This document shows, in pieces, positions 7,073 to 15,869 of a stretch of DNA of 64,000 nt. This DNA comes from Streptomyces globosus. GTDB taxonomy: Bacteria > Actinomycetota > Actinomycetes > Streptomycetales > Streptomycetaceae. The stretch lies in contig NZ_CP030862.1 of NCBI RefSeq assembly GCF_003325375.1, positions 6,329,501 through 6,393,500 of the forward strand. The letters are read 5' to 3'. Made by a program: the position numbers and the translations under genes. The number at the start of each line of letters is the position of its first letter. The stretch's first letter is position 1. The notes under the pieces were generated by a model, which did not search any database, was not told the origin of the DNA, and was given only the letters and a program-made list of their open reading frames with translations.

Positions 7073-8389
7073 TTACCAGAAGTCGGGCAGGCTGTAGCGG
7101 TACGTGTTGGTCATGTGCCAGTAGTGGTTGCCGTCGACCCACGTGGCGACTCCCTTGAGGAAGCGCAGGACGCGCGGGTCGGGGCAGGAGGCGGCGAGTT
7201 CGGCCGCGGCGGCCTCGAAGGCGTACATGAGGTCGTTGTGGACCTCGACGGCCTTGAGGTAGGCCTCCTTGGCGGAGAGGCCTTCGCGTTCGGCAATCAC
7301 CACCGGCAGGTTCAGGTGCATGCCGGGGCTGTCGAGTTCCTTGGTGTACGAGTACAGGTCGTTGGCGATGGTGGTGGCGTTGCCCGCGAGGGCGATGACG
7401 CGCTGCATGGCGGGCAGGGCGTGCAGGTCCGCGGGGAGTTCGTAGCCGCCGACGGTGTCGGTGATGGTGGGGCAGGGGCGGAAGTTGTTGAACTGCCGCA
7501 TCGCCAGGTACTCGGCCACCTGCGGGACGTAGTCGGTCTGCGCCCAGGCGGCCTCGGCGAGGTAGCCCATGTGCAGGCGGGCCATGTCGTGCCGGTAGCG
7601 GTCGGCCTGGGAGGGGGTGGCGACCTGGAGGAAGTACTCCATCGCGGACCGGTACGAGCGGCGCGGCGCGTCCGAGAGGAGCGTTTCCGCCCAGGCCGGG
7701 GCGTACTCGCCGGTGGTGTGGAGCGGGTCGAGGGCGGTGTGGGCGAGGAGGAGCCGGCCGCCGAGGCCGACGGGTGAGCCGCCGTGGTCCTCGCAGTAGC
7801 AGTCGTCGACGACGTTCTCGGCGACCATGAGGCGGGTGGCGACCATGAGGTGGTCGAGGGTGGGGGCGTCCGGGTGGCAGGCGACCATGTAGCGGCCGAC
7901 GGAGAAGCCGTCGAACTGGTCCTCCCACTCGGGCGGGTACGCCTCGACCTCGTCGACCGCCCACCGCTTGATGCGGCGGCTGACCTCGGCCACGCGGACC
8001 GGGTCCGGTTCGGGGACGGGGTGGTGGTAGAGGCCGGGGATGGGCCGGCCCTCGGCGGCCGCAGCCGCCGGCGGCTGCGGCGGCTCCGGCAGGGCCGGCG
8101 GGGCGGGCAGGGCCGACAGGTCCGCCGACAGCTCCGGGCGGCGGGCCCAGTGCAGGCTCGCCGTGCCGAGGCCGCTGGGGCCGGCCATGATCCGCTCCAG
8201 GGCCTCGCCGTGCCCGCGCTCCGGGATCGGCGGAGCCGCCGGGGCGGGCAGGTCGGCGGGCGCGGCCTGCGGGGTCTCCGGGGCCGGGGGGCGCGGCCGG
8301 AAGGGCAGTCCGGGGACAGCGGGCAGCCGGGGCCGGGCCGCGGCGGCGGGCAGGCTCGACTGCATGGGGGAGGGCCCAGGCTCGGGCAT
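7073..8389 (-). CDS. 2-methylisoborneol synthase (class I terpene cyclase, encapsulin cargo)
   Basis: A 438-residue cyclase converting 2-methyl-GPP to 2-methylisoborneol. The acidic Mg-binding motif is D195-D196-CYCED (201). The NSE triad is N343-DLYSYTKE (351), with N343, S347 and E351 as ligands. Residues 1 to about 115 are a Pro/Ala-rich low-complexity segment without catalytic motifs. In MIB synthases linked to family 2B encapsulins, such a disordered N terminus is proposed to load the enzyme into the shell, and the shell gene lies directly upstream here. The ATG at 8389 has AGGAGG five bases upstream. The 88-bp gap to the shell gene suggests one operon with the methyltransferase. The product is the earthy, musty odorant of sporulating Streptomyces. 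Confidence 0.95.
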   Translation of the reverse strand: MPEPGPSPMQSSLPAAAARPRLPAVPGLPFRPRPPAPETPQAAPADLPAPAAPPIPERGHGEALERIMAGPSGLGTASLHWARRPELSADLSALPAPPALPEPPQPPAAAAAEGRPIPGLYHHPVPEPDPVRVAEVSRRIKRWAVDEVEAYPPEWEDQFDGFSVGRYMVACHPDAPTLDHLMVATRLMVAENVVDDCYCEDHGGSPVGLGGRLLLAHTALDPLHTTGEYAPAWAETLLSDAPRRSYRSAMEYFLQVATPSQADRYRHDMARLHMGYLAEAAWAQTDYVPQVAEYLAMRQFNNFRPCPTITDTVGGYELPADLHALPAMQRVIALAGNATTIANDLYSYTKELDSPGMHLNLPVVIAEREGLSAKEAYLKAVEVHNDLMYAFEAAAAELAASCPDPRVLRFLKGVATWVDGNHYWHMTNTYRYSLPDFW

Positions 8390-8477
8390 CCGTTCCTCCT
8401 CGGTGGGATGGGTGGGCCGGCCCGGATCCCGGGCGCGCCGGGACGGCCCGGGGCGGTTCGGGCGGTGGCCTGGCCCC

Positions 8478-9890
8478 CTAGTCGCGCCTGCGGGCGATCT
8501 GGACGTTCTCCAGCACGCCGAGCGCGTCCGGCACGAGGACCGCGGCGGAGTAGTACGCCGTCACCAGGTACGAGATGATCGACTTCTCGTCGATGCCCAT
8601 GAAGCGGACCGACAGGCCCGGCTCGTACTCCTCCGGCAGCCCCGTCTGGCGCAGGCCGATGACGCCCTGGTTCTCCTCGCCGGTGCGCATGGCGATGATG
8701 GAGCTGGTGTTCTCCCTGCTGATCGGGATCTTGTTGCACGGCAGGATCGGGACGCCGCGCCAGGCCGGGACGCTCTGCCCGCCGACATCGACGTGGTCCG
8801 GGTAGAGCCCGCGGGCGTTGAACTCGCGGCCGATCGCCGCGATGGTCCGCGGGTGGGCGAGGAACAGGCGGGTGCCGCGGCGGCGGCACAGCAGCTCGTC
8901 CAGGTCGTCGGGGGTGGGCGGCCCGGAGTGGGTCTGGATGCGCTGCTTGAACGCCGCGTTGTGGAGGAGGCCGAACTCGCGGTTGTTGACCAGCTCGTGC
9001 TCCTGCCGCTCGCGCAGCGCCTCGATGGTCAGCCGGAGCTGCTCCTCCGTCTGGTTCATCGGCTCGTTGTAGAGGTCCGCGACGCGCGTGTGGACTCGCA
9101 GGACGGTCTGCGCGATGGAGAGCTCGTACTCGCGCGGCCGCAGCTCGTAGTCGACGAAGGTGCCGGGGAGTTCGGGCTCGCCGGTGTGGCCGGCGGACAT
9201 CGCGATCTCGGCTTCGCCGTGCCGGTTCTGGCGCTGCTGCGGGAGCGAGCTGAAGCGCGTGATGTGGTCCTGGAGCGCCGGGGAGGCGGCGAGGACGGCG
9301 TCGAAGTCGGCGCGGGAGAGGGTGAGGAGGGTGCCGGCGGTCTCGGCGGTGGCGGTGTAGTCCCAGGTGCCCTGGCCGTCGAGGAGGGCGTGCTCGCCGA
9401 AGCGGTCGCCGTCGCCGAGGACCGCGAGGTCGACGGTGTCGCCGTACTTGCCGACGGACGTGTGGCCGACGCGGCCGTGGGCGATGAGGTGGATGTGCTG
9501 GGCGGGGGCGCCGCGCTCGACGATGACCTCGCCGGGCCGGAAGTCGCGCTGGACGCAGCGGGAGGCCAGCTCGCGCAGGGCGTCCTCGTCGTCGAATCCG
9601 CGCAGCATGGCGAGTTCGCCGAGCTCGCGGGGGATGACGCGGACACTCGCGCCGTCCTGCACGAACTCGATGACGCCGTCGCCGACGGCATACGTGAGCC
9701 GCCGGTTCACACGGTAGGTGCCGCCCTTGGTCTCCACCCAGGGGAGCATCCGCAGCAGCCAGCGGGAGGTGATCTCCTGCATCTGCGGGGCGGACTTGGT
9801 CGTGGTGGCGAGGTTGCGGGCAGCCGCCGTGGCAAGGCTGGACTGCCGGGGCGGCGCCGGCTGCGTCTCGGGGCTGCTGTCAACGGTCAT
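8478..9890 (-). CDS. Family 2B encapsulin shell protein with cyclic-nucleotide-binding-like domain
   Basis: About 470 residues, with a phage HK97-type shell fold interrupted by a Crp-type nucleotide-binding domain, the hallmark of family 2B encapsulins and related to EshA. The N-terminal part has TTKSAPQMQEITSRWLLRMLPWV and the E-loop-like VNRRLTYAVGDG. The CNB-like domain (about residues 90-200) contains DFRPGEVIVERGAPAQHIHLI and GDGDRFGEHALLDGQGTWDYTATAET. The C-terminal part has RRRGTRLFLAHPRTIAAIGRE, ILPCNKIPISRENTSSIIAMRTGEE and GIDEKSIISYLVTAYYSAAVL. ATG 9890 is chosen because AAGGAG lies 9 bases upstream; longer frames lack one. It is first gene of the 2-methylisoborneol operon, so its cargo is the adjacent cyclase. 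Older annotations would call it a Crp/Fnr regulator, which is misleading. Confidence 0.9.
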   Translation of the reverse strand: MTVDSSPETQPAPPRQSSLATAAARNLATTTKSAPQMQEITSRWLLRMLPWVETKGGTYRVNRRLTYAVGDGVIEFVQDGASVRVIPRELGELAMLRGFDDEDALRELASRCVQRDFRPGEVIVERGAPAQHIHLIAHGRVGHTSVGKYGDTVDLAVLGDGDRFGEHALLDGQGTWDYTATAETAGTLLTLSRADFDAVLAASPALQDHITRFSSLPQQRQNRHGEAEIAMSAGHTGEPELPGTFVDYELRPREYELSIAQTVLRVHTRVADLYNEPMNQTEEQLRLTIEALRERQEHELVNNREFGLLHNAAFKQRIQTHSGPPTPDDLDELLCRRRGTRLFLAHPRTIAAIGREFNARGLYPDHVDVGGQSVPAWRGVPILPCNKIPISRENTSSIIAMRTGEENQGVIGLRQTGLPEEYEPGLSVRFMGIDEKSIISYLVTAYYSAAVLVPDALGVLENVQIARRRD

Positions 9891-10254
9891 CGGACAAGCT
9901 CTCCTTCGCGAGGGGCGGCAACCGGGCGTGCCCACACGTCACCGGTGAAAGAGGGAGGAAGGGGGTGAATATCCGGGAATCCGGCCAGATCCCGGGGAAC
10001 AGTAACGGCCTGACTGCCGGTTGGAGCCCTCCGGAGGCATGCCTGTCCCCCGATGCGGTGATCTTGACCGTAAGGATGTTTGGCGAATGCACGACATCCG
10101 GACGGGACGCGGCCGGATCGCAGCGGTACGGCCTCCGGCCTCCGCGCCGCGGGCGAGAGCCGGCCCATCCCCGCTGGTCAAGCGCGGCGAGCCGATGCGG
10201 ATGGGCGGCAGGGAGCCCGCCCGCCCCCCGGCTACCGGACCGTATGCTCACCGC
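9891..10254. promoter_or_regulatory. Divergent intergenic region between encapsulin and fbiC
   Basis: 364 bp without a convincing gene. It must hold the promoter of the leftward 2-methylisoborneol operon and, possibly, that of fbiC. A TTGACC hexamer at 10064-10069 (+ strand) and TATGCT at 10243-10248, just 7 bp before the fbiC ATG, are the only promoter-like words I see. The second would give a leaderless fbiC message. No repeat of the CTGACG palindrome is present. Confidence 0.45.
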
Positions 10255-12831
10255 ATGACCCCTCCGAGTGACGCCCCGACCCAGAACGCGATGCGGCGCG
10301 CCCTGCGGCGCGCCCGCGACGGTGTCGCCCTGGACACGGCCGAGGCCGCCGTCCTCCTCCGGGCCCGCGGCGCCGACCTCGACGACCTCGCCGCGTCCGC
10401 CGCCCGCGTCCGCGACGCCGGCCTCGCCGCCGCCGGCCGGCCCGGTGTCATCACGTACTCGAAGAGCGTGTTCCTCCCCCTCACCCGCCTCTGCCGCGAC
10501 AAGTGCCACTACTGCACCTTCGCGACCGTCCCCGGGAAGCTGCGCCGCGCCGGCCAGGGGATGTTCATGTCACCGGACGAGGTCCTCGACATCGCCCGCC
10601 GCGGCGCCTCACTCGGCTGCAAGGAAGCCCTCATCACCCTCGGCGACAAGCCCGAGGACCGCTGGCCCGAGGCCCGCGAGTGGTTGGAGGCCCACGGCTA
10701 CGACGACACCGTCTCCTACGTCCGCGCCATCTCCATCCGCATCCTCGAAGAGACCGGCCTGCTCCCCCACCTCAACCCCGGCGTCCTCACCTGGGCGGAC
10801 TTCCAGCGGCTCAAGCCCGTCGCCCCCTCCATGGGCATGATGCTGGAGACCACCGCGACGCGCCTGTGGTCCGAGCCCGGCGGCCCCCACCACGGCTCCC
10901 CCGACAAGGAGCCCGCCGTCCGCCTCCGCGTCCTCGAGGACGCCGGACGCTCCTCCGTCCCCTTCACCTCCGGCCTCCTCATCGGCATCGGGGAGACGTA
11001 CGAGGAGCGCGCCGAGTCGCTGTTCGCGCTGCGCCGCACCGCCCGCGCGTACCACGGCATCCAGGAGCTGATCATCCAGAACTTCCGCGCCAAGCCGGAC
11101 ACGGCGATGCGCGGCATGCCCGACGCCGAACTCGACGACCTCGTCGCCACCATCGCCGTCGCCCGCCACATCATGGGCCCCTCGGCCTGCCTCCAGGCCC
11201 CGCCCAACCTCGTCGACGGCGAGTACGCCCGCCTGATCGGCGCCGGCATCGACGACTGGGGCGGCGTCTCCCCGCTGACCATCGACCACGTCAACCCCGA
11301 ACGGCCCTGGCCGCAGATCGACCGGCTCGCCGAACAGTCCGCCGCCGCCGGCTTCGAGCTCCGCGAACGGCTCTGCGTCTACCCGGAGTTCGTCCAGCGC
11401 GGCGAACCCTGGCTGGACCCGCGGCTGCTGCCCCACGTCCGGGCCCTCGCCGACCCGGCGACCGGCCTCGCCCGGCCCGACGCCGAGGTCACCGGCCGGC
11501 CCTGGCAGGAACCCGAGGACGCCTTCACCGCCTCCGGCCGCACCGACCTGCACACCGCCGTCGACACCGAAGGCCGCACCGGCGACCGCCGCCAGGACTT
11601 CGACCACGTCTACGGCGACTGGGACGCCCTCCGCGAAGCCGCCGCCCCCGGCATGGCCCCCGAACACATCGACACCGACGTCCGCGCCGCCCTCTCCCAG
11701 GCCGCCGACGCCCCCGAACGCCTCACCGACGCCCAGGCCCTCGCCCTGCTCCACGCGGACGGGCCCGCGCTGGACGCCCTCTGCCGGATCGCCGACCAGC
11801 TGCGGCGTGACGTCGTCGGCGACGACGTCACCTACATCGTCACCAGGAACATCAACTTCACCAACGTCTGCTACACCGGCTGCCGCTTCTGCGCCTTCGC
11901 GCAGCGCCGCACCGACGCCGACGCCTACACCCTCTCCCTCGACCAGGTCGCCGACCGGGCCGCCCAGGCCTGGGACGTCGGCGCCGTCGAGGTGTGCATG
12001 CAGGGCGGCATCCACCCCGACCTGCCCGGCACCGCGTACTTCGACATCGCCCGCGCCGTCAAACAGCGCGTCCCCGGCATGCACGTCCACGCCTTCTCCC
12101 CCATGGAGATCGTCAACGGCGCCACCCGCACCGGCATGTCCGTACGCGACTGGCTCACCGCCGCCAAGGAAGCCGGCCTCGACTCCATCCCCGGCACCGC
12201 CGCCGAGATCCTCGACGACGAAGTCCGCTGGGTCCTCACCAAGGGCAAACTGCCGGCCGCCGACTGGATCGACGTCGTCACCACCGCCCACGAGCTGGGC
12301 ATACGCTCCTCCTCCACCATGATGTACGGGCACGTCGACCAGCCCCGGCACTGGCTCGGCCACCTGCGCACCCTCGCCCGCATCCAGCAGCAGACCGGCG
12401 GCTTCACCGAGTTCGTCACCCTCCCCTTCATCCACACCAACGCCCCCGTCTACCTCGCGGGCATCGCCCGGCCCGGCCCGACCGTCCGCGACAACCGCGC
12501 CGTCACCGCCATGGCCCGCCTGCTGCTCCACCCGCACATCACCAACATCCAGACCAGCTGGGTCAAGCTCGGCGCCGACGGCGCGGCCGAAATGCTCCGC
12601 TCCGGCGCCAACGACCTCGGCGGCACCCTCATGGAGGAGACCATCTCCCGCATGGCCGGATCGAGCTACGGCTCCTACCGCTCCGTCCGCGACCTCACCG
12701 CCATCGCCGAAGCCGCCGGCCGCCCCGCCACACCCCGCACCACCCTGTACGGCAAGGTCCCGGAGGAGCGGCAGCGCACCGCCCAGGCCTCCGACGGCCA
12801 CCTGCCGCGACTGCTCCCCGTCCTGGACTGA
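10255..12831 (+). CDS. fbiC: FO synthase FbiC (CofG-CofH fusion), coenzyme F420 biosynthesis
   Basis: An 858-residue fusion of two radical-SAM halves. Together they make 7,8-didemethyl-8-hydroxy-5-deazariboflavin (FO), the F420 chromophore, from tyrosine and the ribityl-diaminouracil intermediate of flavin synthesis. The N-terminal CofG half has C-RDK-C-HY-C (LTRLCRDKCHYCTFATVPG). The C-terminal CofH half has C-YTG-C-RF-C (FTNVCYTGCRFCAFAQRRT). Both bind a 4Fe-4S cluster. The length is usual for actinobacterial FbiC. ATG 10255 is chosen from homology (MTPPSDAPTQNAMRRALRRA). No Shine-Dalgarno is visible and a TATGCT box sits 7 bp upstream, so the message may be leaderless. Several LLM and DDN-type enzymes in the window could use the F420 it helps make. 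Confidence 0.97.
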   Translation: MTPPSDAPTQNAMRRALRRARDGVALDTAEAAVLLRARGADLDDLAASAARVRDAGLAAAGRPGVITYSKSVFLPLTRLCRDKCHYCTFATVPGKLRRAGQGMFMSPDEVLDIARRGASLGCKEALITLGDKPEDRWPEAREWLEAHGYDDTVSYVRAISIRILEETGLLPHLNPGVLTWADFQRLKPVAPSMGMMLETTATRLWSEPGGPHHGSPDKEPAVRLRVLEDAGRSSVPFTSGLLIGIGETYEERAESLFALRRTARAYHGIQELIIQNFRAKPDTAMRGMPDAELDDLVATIAVARHIMGPSACLQAPPNLVDGEYARLIGAGIDDWGGVSPLTIDHVNPERPWPQIDRLAEQSAAAGFELRERLCVYPEFVQRGEPWLDPRLLPHVRALADPATGLARPDAEVTGRPWQEPEDAFTASGRTDLHTAVDTEGRTGDRRQDFDHVYGDWDALREAAAPGMAPEHIDTDVRAALSQAADAPERLTDAQALALLHADGPALDALCRIADQLRRDVVGDDVTYIVTRNINFTNVCYTGCRFCAFAQRRTDADAYTLSLDQVADRAAQAWDVGAVEVCMQGGIHPDLPGTAYFDIARAVKQRVPGMHVHAFSPMEIVNGATRTGMSVRDWLTAAKEAGLDSIPGTAAEILDDEVRWVLTKGKLPAADWIDVVTTAHELGIRSSSTMMYGHVDQPRHWLGHLRTLARIQQQTGGFTEFVTLPFIHTNAPVYLAGIARPGPTVRDNRAVTAMARLLLHPHITNIQTSWVKLGADGAAEMLRSGANDLGGTLMEETISRMAGSSYGSYRSVRDLTAIAEAAGRPATPRTTLYGKVPEERQRTAQASDGHLPRLLPVLD

Positions 12832-12945
12832 GCCCGGCCCCTGCCGGACCGACACGCGCACTTTCGGCCGTTCTCCGCGCACATACGGGCCGCCTGACCG
12901 CCGTGCCCCGAAACGGGCCGGTCCCGGCGGTTACAGTGCGCGCCA

Positions 12946-12966
12946 GAGCCCGCGGGGGGCGGGCTC
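12946..12966. promoter_or_regulatory. Hairpin in the fbiC-ADP-ribosylglycohydrolase gap
   Basis: GAGCCCGC-GGGGG-GCGGGCTC forms a perfect 8-bp stem with a 5-nt loop, 19 bp before the next start. It could end fbiC transcription or regulate the downstream gene. Confidence 0.4.
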
Positions 12967-12985
12967 GCAGGCTGGGGGACGCACC

Positions 12986-14320
12986 ATGGACACCGCAACG
13001 ACCACCGACACGGCACCGGCACCGGCACCGGCACCGGCAGCAGCCCTGGCCGCGACCCCGGCCGCGGAGGCCGCTCCGACCGCGCAGACACACCCGGCCA
13101 CTGCCGGACAGTCCGCCGCAGCCGCCCGGCCGACCGCGGACACCGCCCCCGACGCCACCCCCGAGGCCGCCCCGGACACTGACACCCCCGGCGCCCGCAC
13201 CCCCCTCACCATCGGCGCGTGGGGCCGCACCGAGCAGCAGGACTTCCGCAGCCGCGTCCGCGGCACCCTCCTCGGCTCCGCGATCGGCGACGCCCTCGGC
13301 GCCCCCGTCGCCGGCCTCTCCCTCGACGGCATCCGCAACACCCACGGCGTCGAAGGCCTCACCGAACCCGCGCCCGCCCACGGCCGCCGCGGCACCGTCA
13401 CCGCCTCCACGCAGCTCACCCTCTTCACCGTCGACGGCCTCATCCGCGCCCACGTCCGCCGCGACACCGGCGCCTGGCACCCGCCCACCGACATCCACCG
13501 CGCCTACCTCCGGTGGGCCGCCACCCAGAACGACTGGGGCCCCGACGAACGCCGCACCGACAACGGCTGGCTCGGCCAACAGGAGTGGCTGTACGCCCGC
13601 CGCGGCCCCGACCGCGCCTGCATGACCGGCTTCGCCGACACCATCCTCGGCACCCTCGACCAGCCGAAGAACCCCACCGCCCGCGACGCCGCCGCCACCA
13701 CCCGGTCCGCCCCCTTCGGCCTCCTCGTCGGCTGGGAACCCGCCCTCGTCCTCCAACTCGCCATCGAATGCGCCGTCCAAAGCCACGGCCATCCGACCGC
13801 CTACCTGTCCGCCGGCGCGTTCGCCGTCATCGTGCACGCCCTCACCCGCGGCGACACCCTCGACAGCGCCGTCCACCGCGCCCTCGCCCTCCTCGCCGAC
13901 CGCCCCGGCCACCAGCCCGTCACCGACGCCCTCCGGCGCGCCCTCACCGCCGCCGCCGAACCGGCCGCGCCCAGCCCCCGCGCCGTCGAATCCCTCTCCC
14001 CCGGCGACGGCCGCGACGCCGAGGACACCCTCGCCGTCGCCGTCTACTGCGCCCTCACGGCAGAGGACGTACGCCACGGGCTGCGCCTCGCCGTCAACCA
14101 CGGCGGCGACTCCTCCGCCACCGGCGCCCTCTGCGGAGCCCTCCTCGGCGCCCTCCACGGCGAGACCGCCCTGCCGGCCCCCTGGCTCACCGACCTCGAA
14201 GGGCGCGCCACGCTGCTGGAACTCGCCGACGACTTCGCGCTGGAGATGACCCAGGGGCCCGCCCTGCACGGCCCGGCCGCCTCCGCGCCCGGCTGGCTGG
14301 CGCGGTACCCGCGGGGCTGA
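12986..14320 (+). CDS. ADP-ribosylglycohydrolase-family protein with degenerate metal site
   Basis: 444 residues: an Ala/Pro/Thr-rich N terminus of about 70 residues, then the ADP-ribosylglycohydrolase fold (RGTLLGSAIGDALGAPV, DNGWLGQQEW, NHGGDSSATGALCGALLGALHG). Active members remove ADP-ribose using a two-metal site made of a TDDT motif and a GDSDST-type motif. Here the first motif reads T139-A140-S141-T142 in VTASTQLTLFT, so both aspartates are gone. The second reads GD375-S-S377, so its second aspartate is a serine. Three of four metal-ligand aspartates are therefore missing and hydrolase activity is doubtful; it may bind ADP-ribose or act as a scaffold. The gene is 154 bp after fbiC, same strand. 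Confidence 0.8.
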   Translation: MDTATTTDTAPAPAPAPAAALAATPAAEAAPTAQTHPATAGQSAAAARPTADTAPDATPEAAPDTDTPGARTPLTIGAWGRTEQQDFRSRVRGTLLGSAIGDALGAPVAGLSLDGIRNTHGVEGLTEPAPAHGRRGTVTASTQLTLFTVDGLIRAHVRRDTGAWHPPTDIHRAYLRWAATQNDWGPDERRTDNGWLGQQEWLYARRGPDRACMTGFADTILGTLDQPKNPTARDAAATTRSAPFGLLVGWEPALVLQLAIECAVQSHGHPTAYLSAGAFAVIVHALTRGDTLDSAVHRALALLADRPGHQPVTDALRRALTAAAEPAAPSPRAVESLSPGDGRDAEDTLAVAVYCALTAEDVRHGLRLAVNHGGDSSATGALCGALLGALHGETALPAPWLTDLEGRATLLELADDFALEMTQGPALHGPAASAPGWLARYPRG

Positions 14321-14427
14321 CCGCCACCGGGCTGACACCCTCTCAACAATCCGGCGGGCAGGCCGTAGCGTGATCCGCACCCGTCCCGGGAGCCGAGCCG
14401 CGGACAGCCACGGAGGTGCCCTCGCCC

Positions 14428-15288
14428 ATGCGGATCGCCACGACCATCTTCCTCACCGACCGGACTGTCACGCCTGTCCGCCTCGCCCACAGCCTGGAGG
14501 AGCGCGGCTTCCACGCCCTCTACCTGCCCGAGCACACCCACATCCCGGTCTCCCGCGACACCGAGGCGCCGATGGGCGGCGAACTCCCCGACGAGTACGG
14601 GCGCACCCTCGACCCCTTCGTCGCCCTCGCGCAGGCCGCCGCCGTCACCCGCCGCCTCCGCGTCGGCACCGGCATCACCCTGGTCGCCCAGCACGACCCG
14701 ATCGTCCTCGCCAAGCAGGTCGCCACCCTCGACCACCTCTCCGGCGGCCGCCTCACCTTCGGCGTCGGCTACGGCTGGAACGTCGAGGAGGCCGCCGACC
14801 ACGGCGTCGACTGGCGCACCCGCCGCGAACGCGTCCACGACCACCTCGCCCTCATGCGCACCCTCTGGGCCCCCGAACCCGCCGCCCACACCGGCCCGTA
14901 CGCTTCTGTCAGCGCCAGCGCCGCCCACCCCAAGCCGGCCCAGACACCCCGCGAACTCACCCCGGGCCGACCCCTCCACGGCCCCCGCACCCTGCTCGGC
15001 GGGGCGGCGGGCCCGAAGCTCTTCGCGGCGATCGCCGCCCACGCCGACGGCTGGCTCCCCATCGGCGGAGGCGGCCTCACCGAATCCCTGCCGGCACTGC
15101 GCCGAGTGTGGGAAGCCGAGGGGCGCGACCCCAAGGCCCTGCAGGTGGTCCCGTACGCGGTCCGCCCGAACCCGGGAAAGCTGGCGCACTACGCGGAACT
15201 CGGCATCGAGGAGGTCGTCCTGCAACTCCCGCCGGGGAGGGAGTCGGAGGTGCTGAGGACGTTGGACGAGTACGCGCAGTATCTGTGA
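14428..15288 (+). CDS. LLM-class F420-dependent oxidoreductase
   Basis: 286 residues with the luciferase-like TIM-barrel pattern: MRIATTIFLTDRTVTPVRLAHSLEERGFHALYLPEHTHIPVS; VGTGITLVAQHDPIVLAKQVATLDHLSGGRLTFGVGYGWN; and GWLPIGGGGLTESLPALRRVW near the C terminus. The GVGYGWN segment and the overall size match the F420-dependent subgroup. The substrate is unknown. ATG 14428 follows CGGAGG; the GTG at 14416 overlaps that site and is unlikely. It lies 108 bp after the ADP-ribosylglycohydrolase gene and downstream of fbiC, so a functional link through F420 is plausible but not shown. Confidence 0.85.
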   Translation: MRIATTIFLTDRTVTPVRLAHSLEERGFHALYLPEHTHIPVSRDTEAPMGGELPDEYGRTLDPFVALAQAAAVTRRLRVGTGITLVAQHDPIVLAKQVATLDHLSGGRLTFGVGYGWNVEEAADHGVDWRTRRERVHDHLALMRTLWAPEPAAHTGPYASVSASAAHPKPAQTPRELTPGRPLHGPRTLLGGAAGPKLFAAIAAHADGWLPIGGGGLTESLPALRRVWEAEGRDPKALQVVPYAVRPNPGKLAHYAELGIEEVVLQLPPGRESEVLRTLDEYAQYL

Positions 15289-15473
15289 CGGGGTGGGGAT
15301 GGGGCGGGAGCCGATAGGCCGGGTCGGAGGCGCGGCGGCGGGACGCGGGGTGGGCGGGAGCCGCCCCGCCGTCGCGGTCCGGCCCCGATTCGGCGGCTCC
15401 TGTCCTCACCCGCGCCCAGCCCCGCGCCCCGCCGCCCCGGGTCAGGGCGCGGCCCTGTACTCCCCCGCCGTCG

Positions 15474-15797
15474 CTACTTGACTGCCGGCCCCTGCGGCAG
15501 CGTCTGCAGTGCCCCGCCCGCGCCTGCCAGTGAGGCGCTCGTGGACTTGGTGGCCGAGTCCGCCGCCGCGCCTGTCACCGCAAGGGCCGTCTTCGTGTCC
15601 TGTACGGCCTGGCCCGGGTGGTCGACGATGTCGCCGACGCGCTTCGCGAGGGGGGCGGCCGCCTGGAGGCTCGTGCCGTCGGCGTGGGCGGCGCCGGCCG
15701 CCAGGCCGAGGGCGCCCGTCGAGAGGGCGAGGGCCGTGAGGCCGCGCTTCACGGCGTTCTTGGCGTGCTTGGCGTTCTGCGTGTTCTTGGCGCTCAT
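15474..15797 (-). CDS. Small secreted protein of unknown function
   Basis: 107 residues. A lysine/asparagine-rich start (MSAKNTQNAKHAKNAVKRG) and a hydrophobic stretch LTALALSTGALGLAAG lead to the signal-peptidase-like site AAHA-DG near residue 40. The mature part is about 67 residues, Ala/Thr/Ser-rich, with no cysteine (GQAVQDTKTALAVTGAAADSATKS). Streptomyces make many such small secreted ATP-independent or sporulation-related proteins, but I do not recognise this one. No strong ribosome site is visible. It follows the permease terminator and so is likely transcribed alone. Confidence 0.6.
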   Translation of the reverse strand: MSAKNTQNAKHAKNAVKRGLTALALSTGALGLAAGAAHADGTSLQAAAPLAKRVGDIVDHPGQAVQDTKTALAVTGAAADSATKSTSASLAGAGGALQTLPQGPAVK

Positions 15798-15811
15798 GCC
15801 GCGTACAACGA

Positions 15812-15849
15812 CCTGCCGGGCCCGGGGGTCACCCCCCGGGCCCGGCAGG
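15812..15849. terminator. Strong terminator after the amino-acid permease
   Basis: CCTGCCGGGCCCGGGGG and CCCCCCGGGCCCGGCAGG form a stem of about 17 bp with a single bulge and a 3-nt loop. It lies 21 bp past the permease stop and before the small secreted gene. Confidence 0.8.
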
Positions 15850-15869
15850 GCCGTTGCGCGTGGGGCCGG

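Noticed and set aside
8478..9890. Crp/Fnr-type transcription factor.
   Set aside because: There is a CNB-like domain but no DNA-binding helix-turn-helix. Flanking sequence fits the HK97-type shell fold and the operon contains a terpene cyclase.
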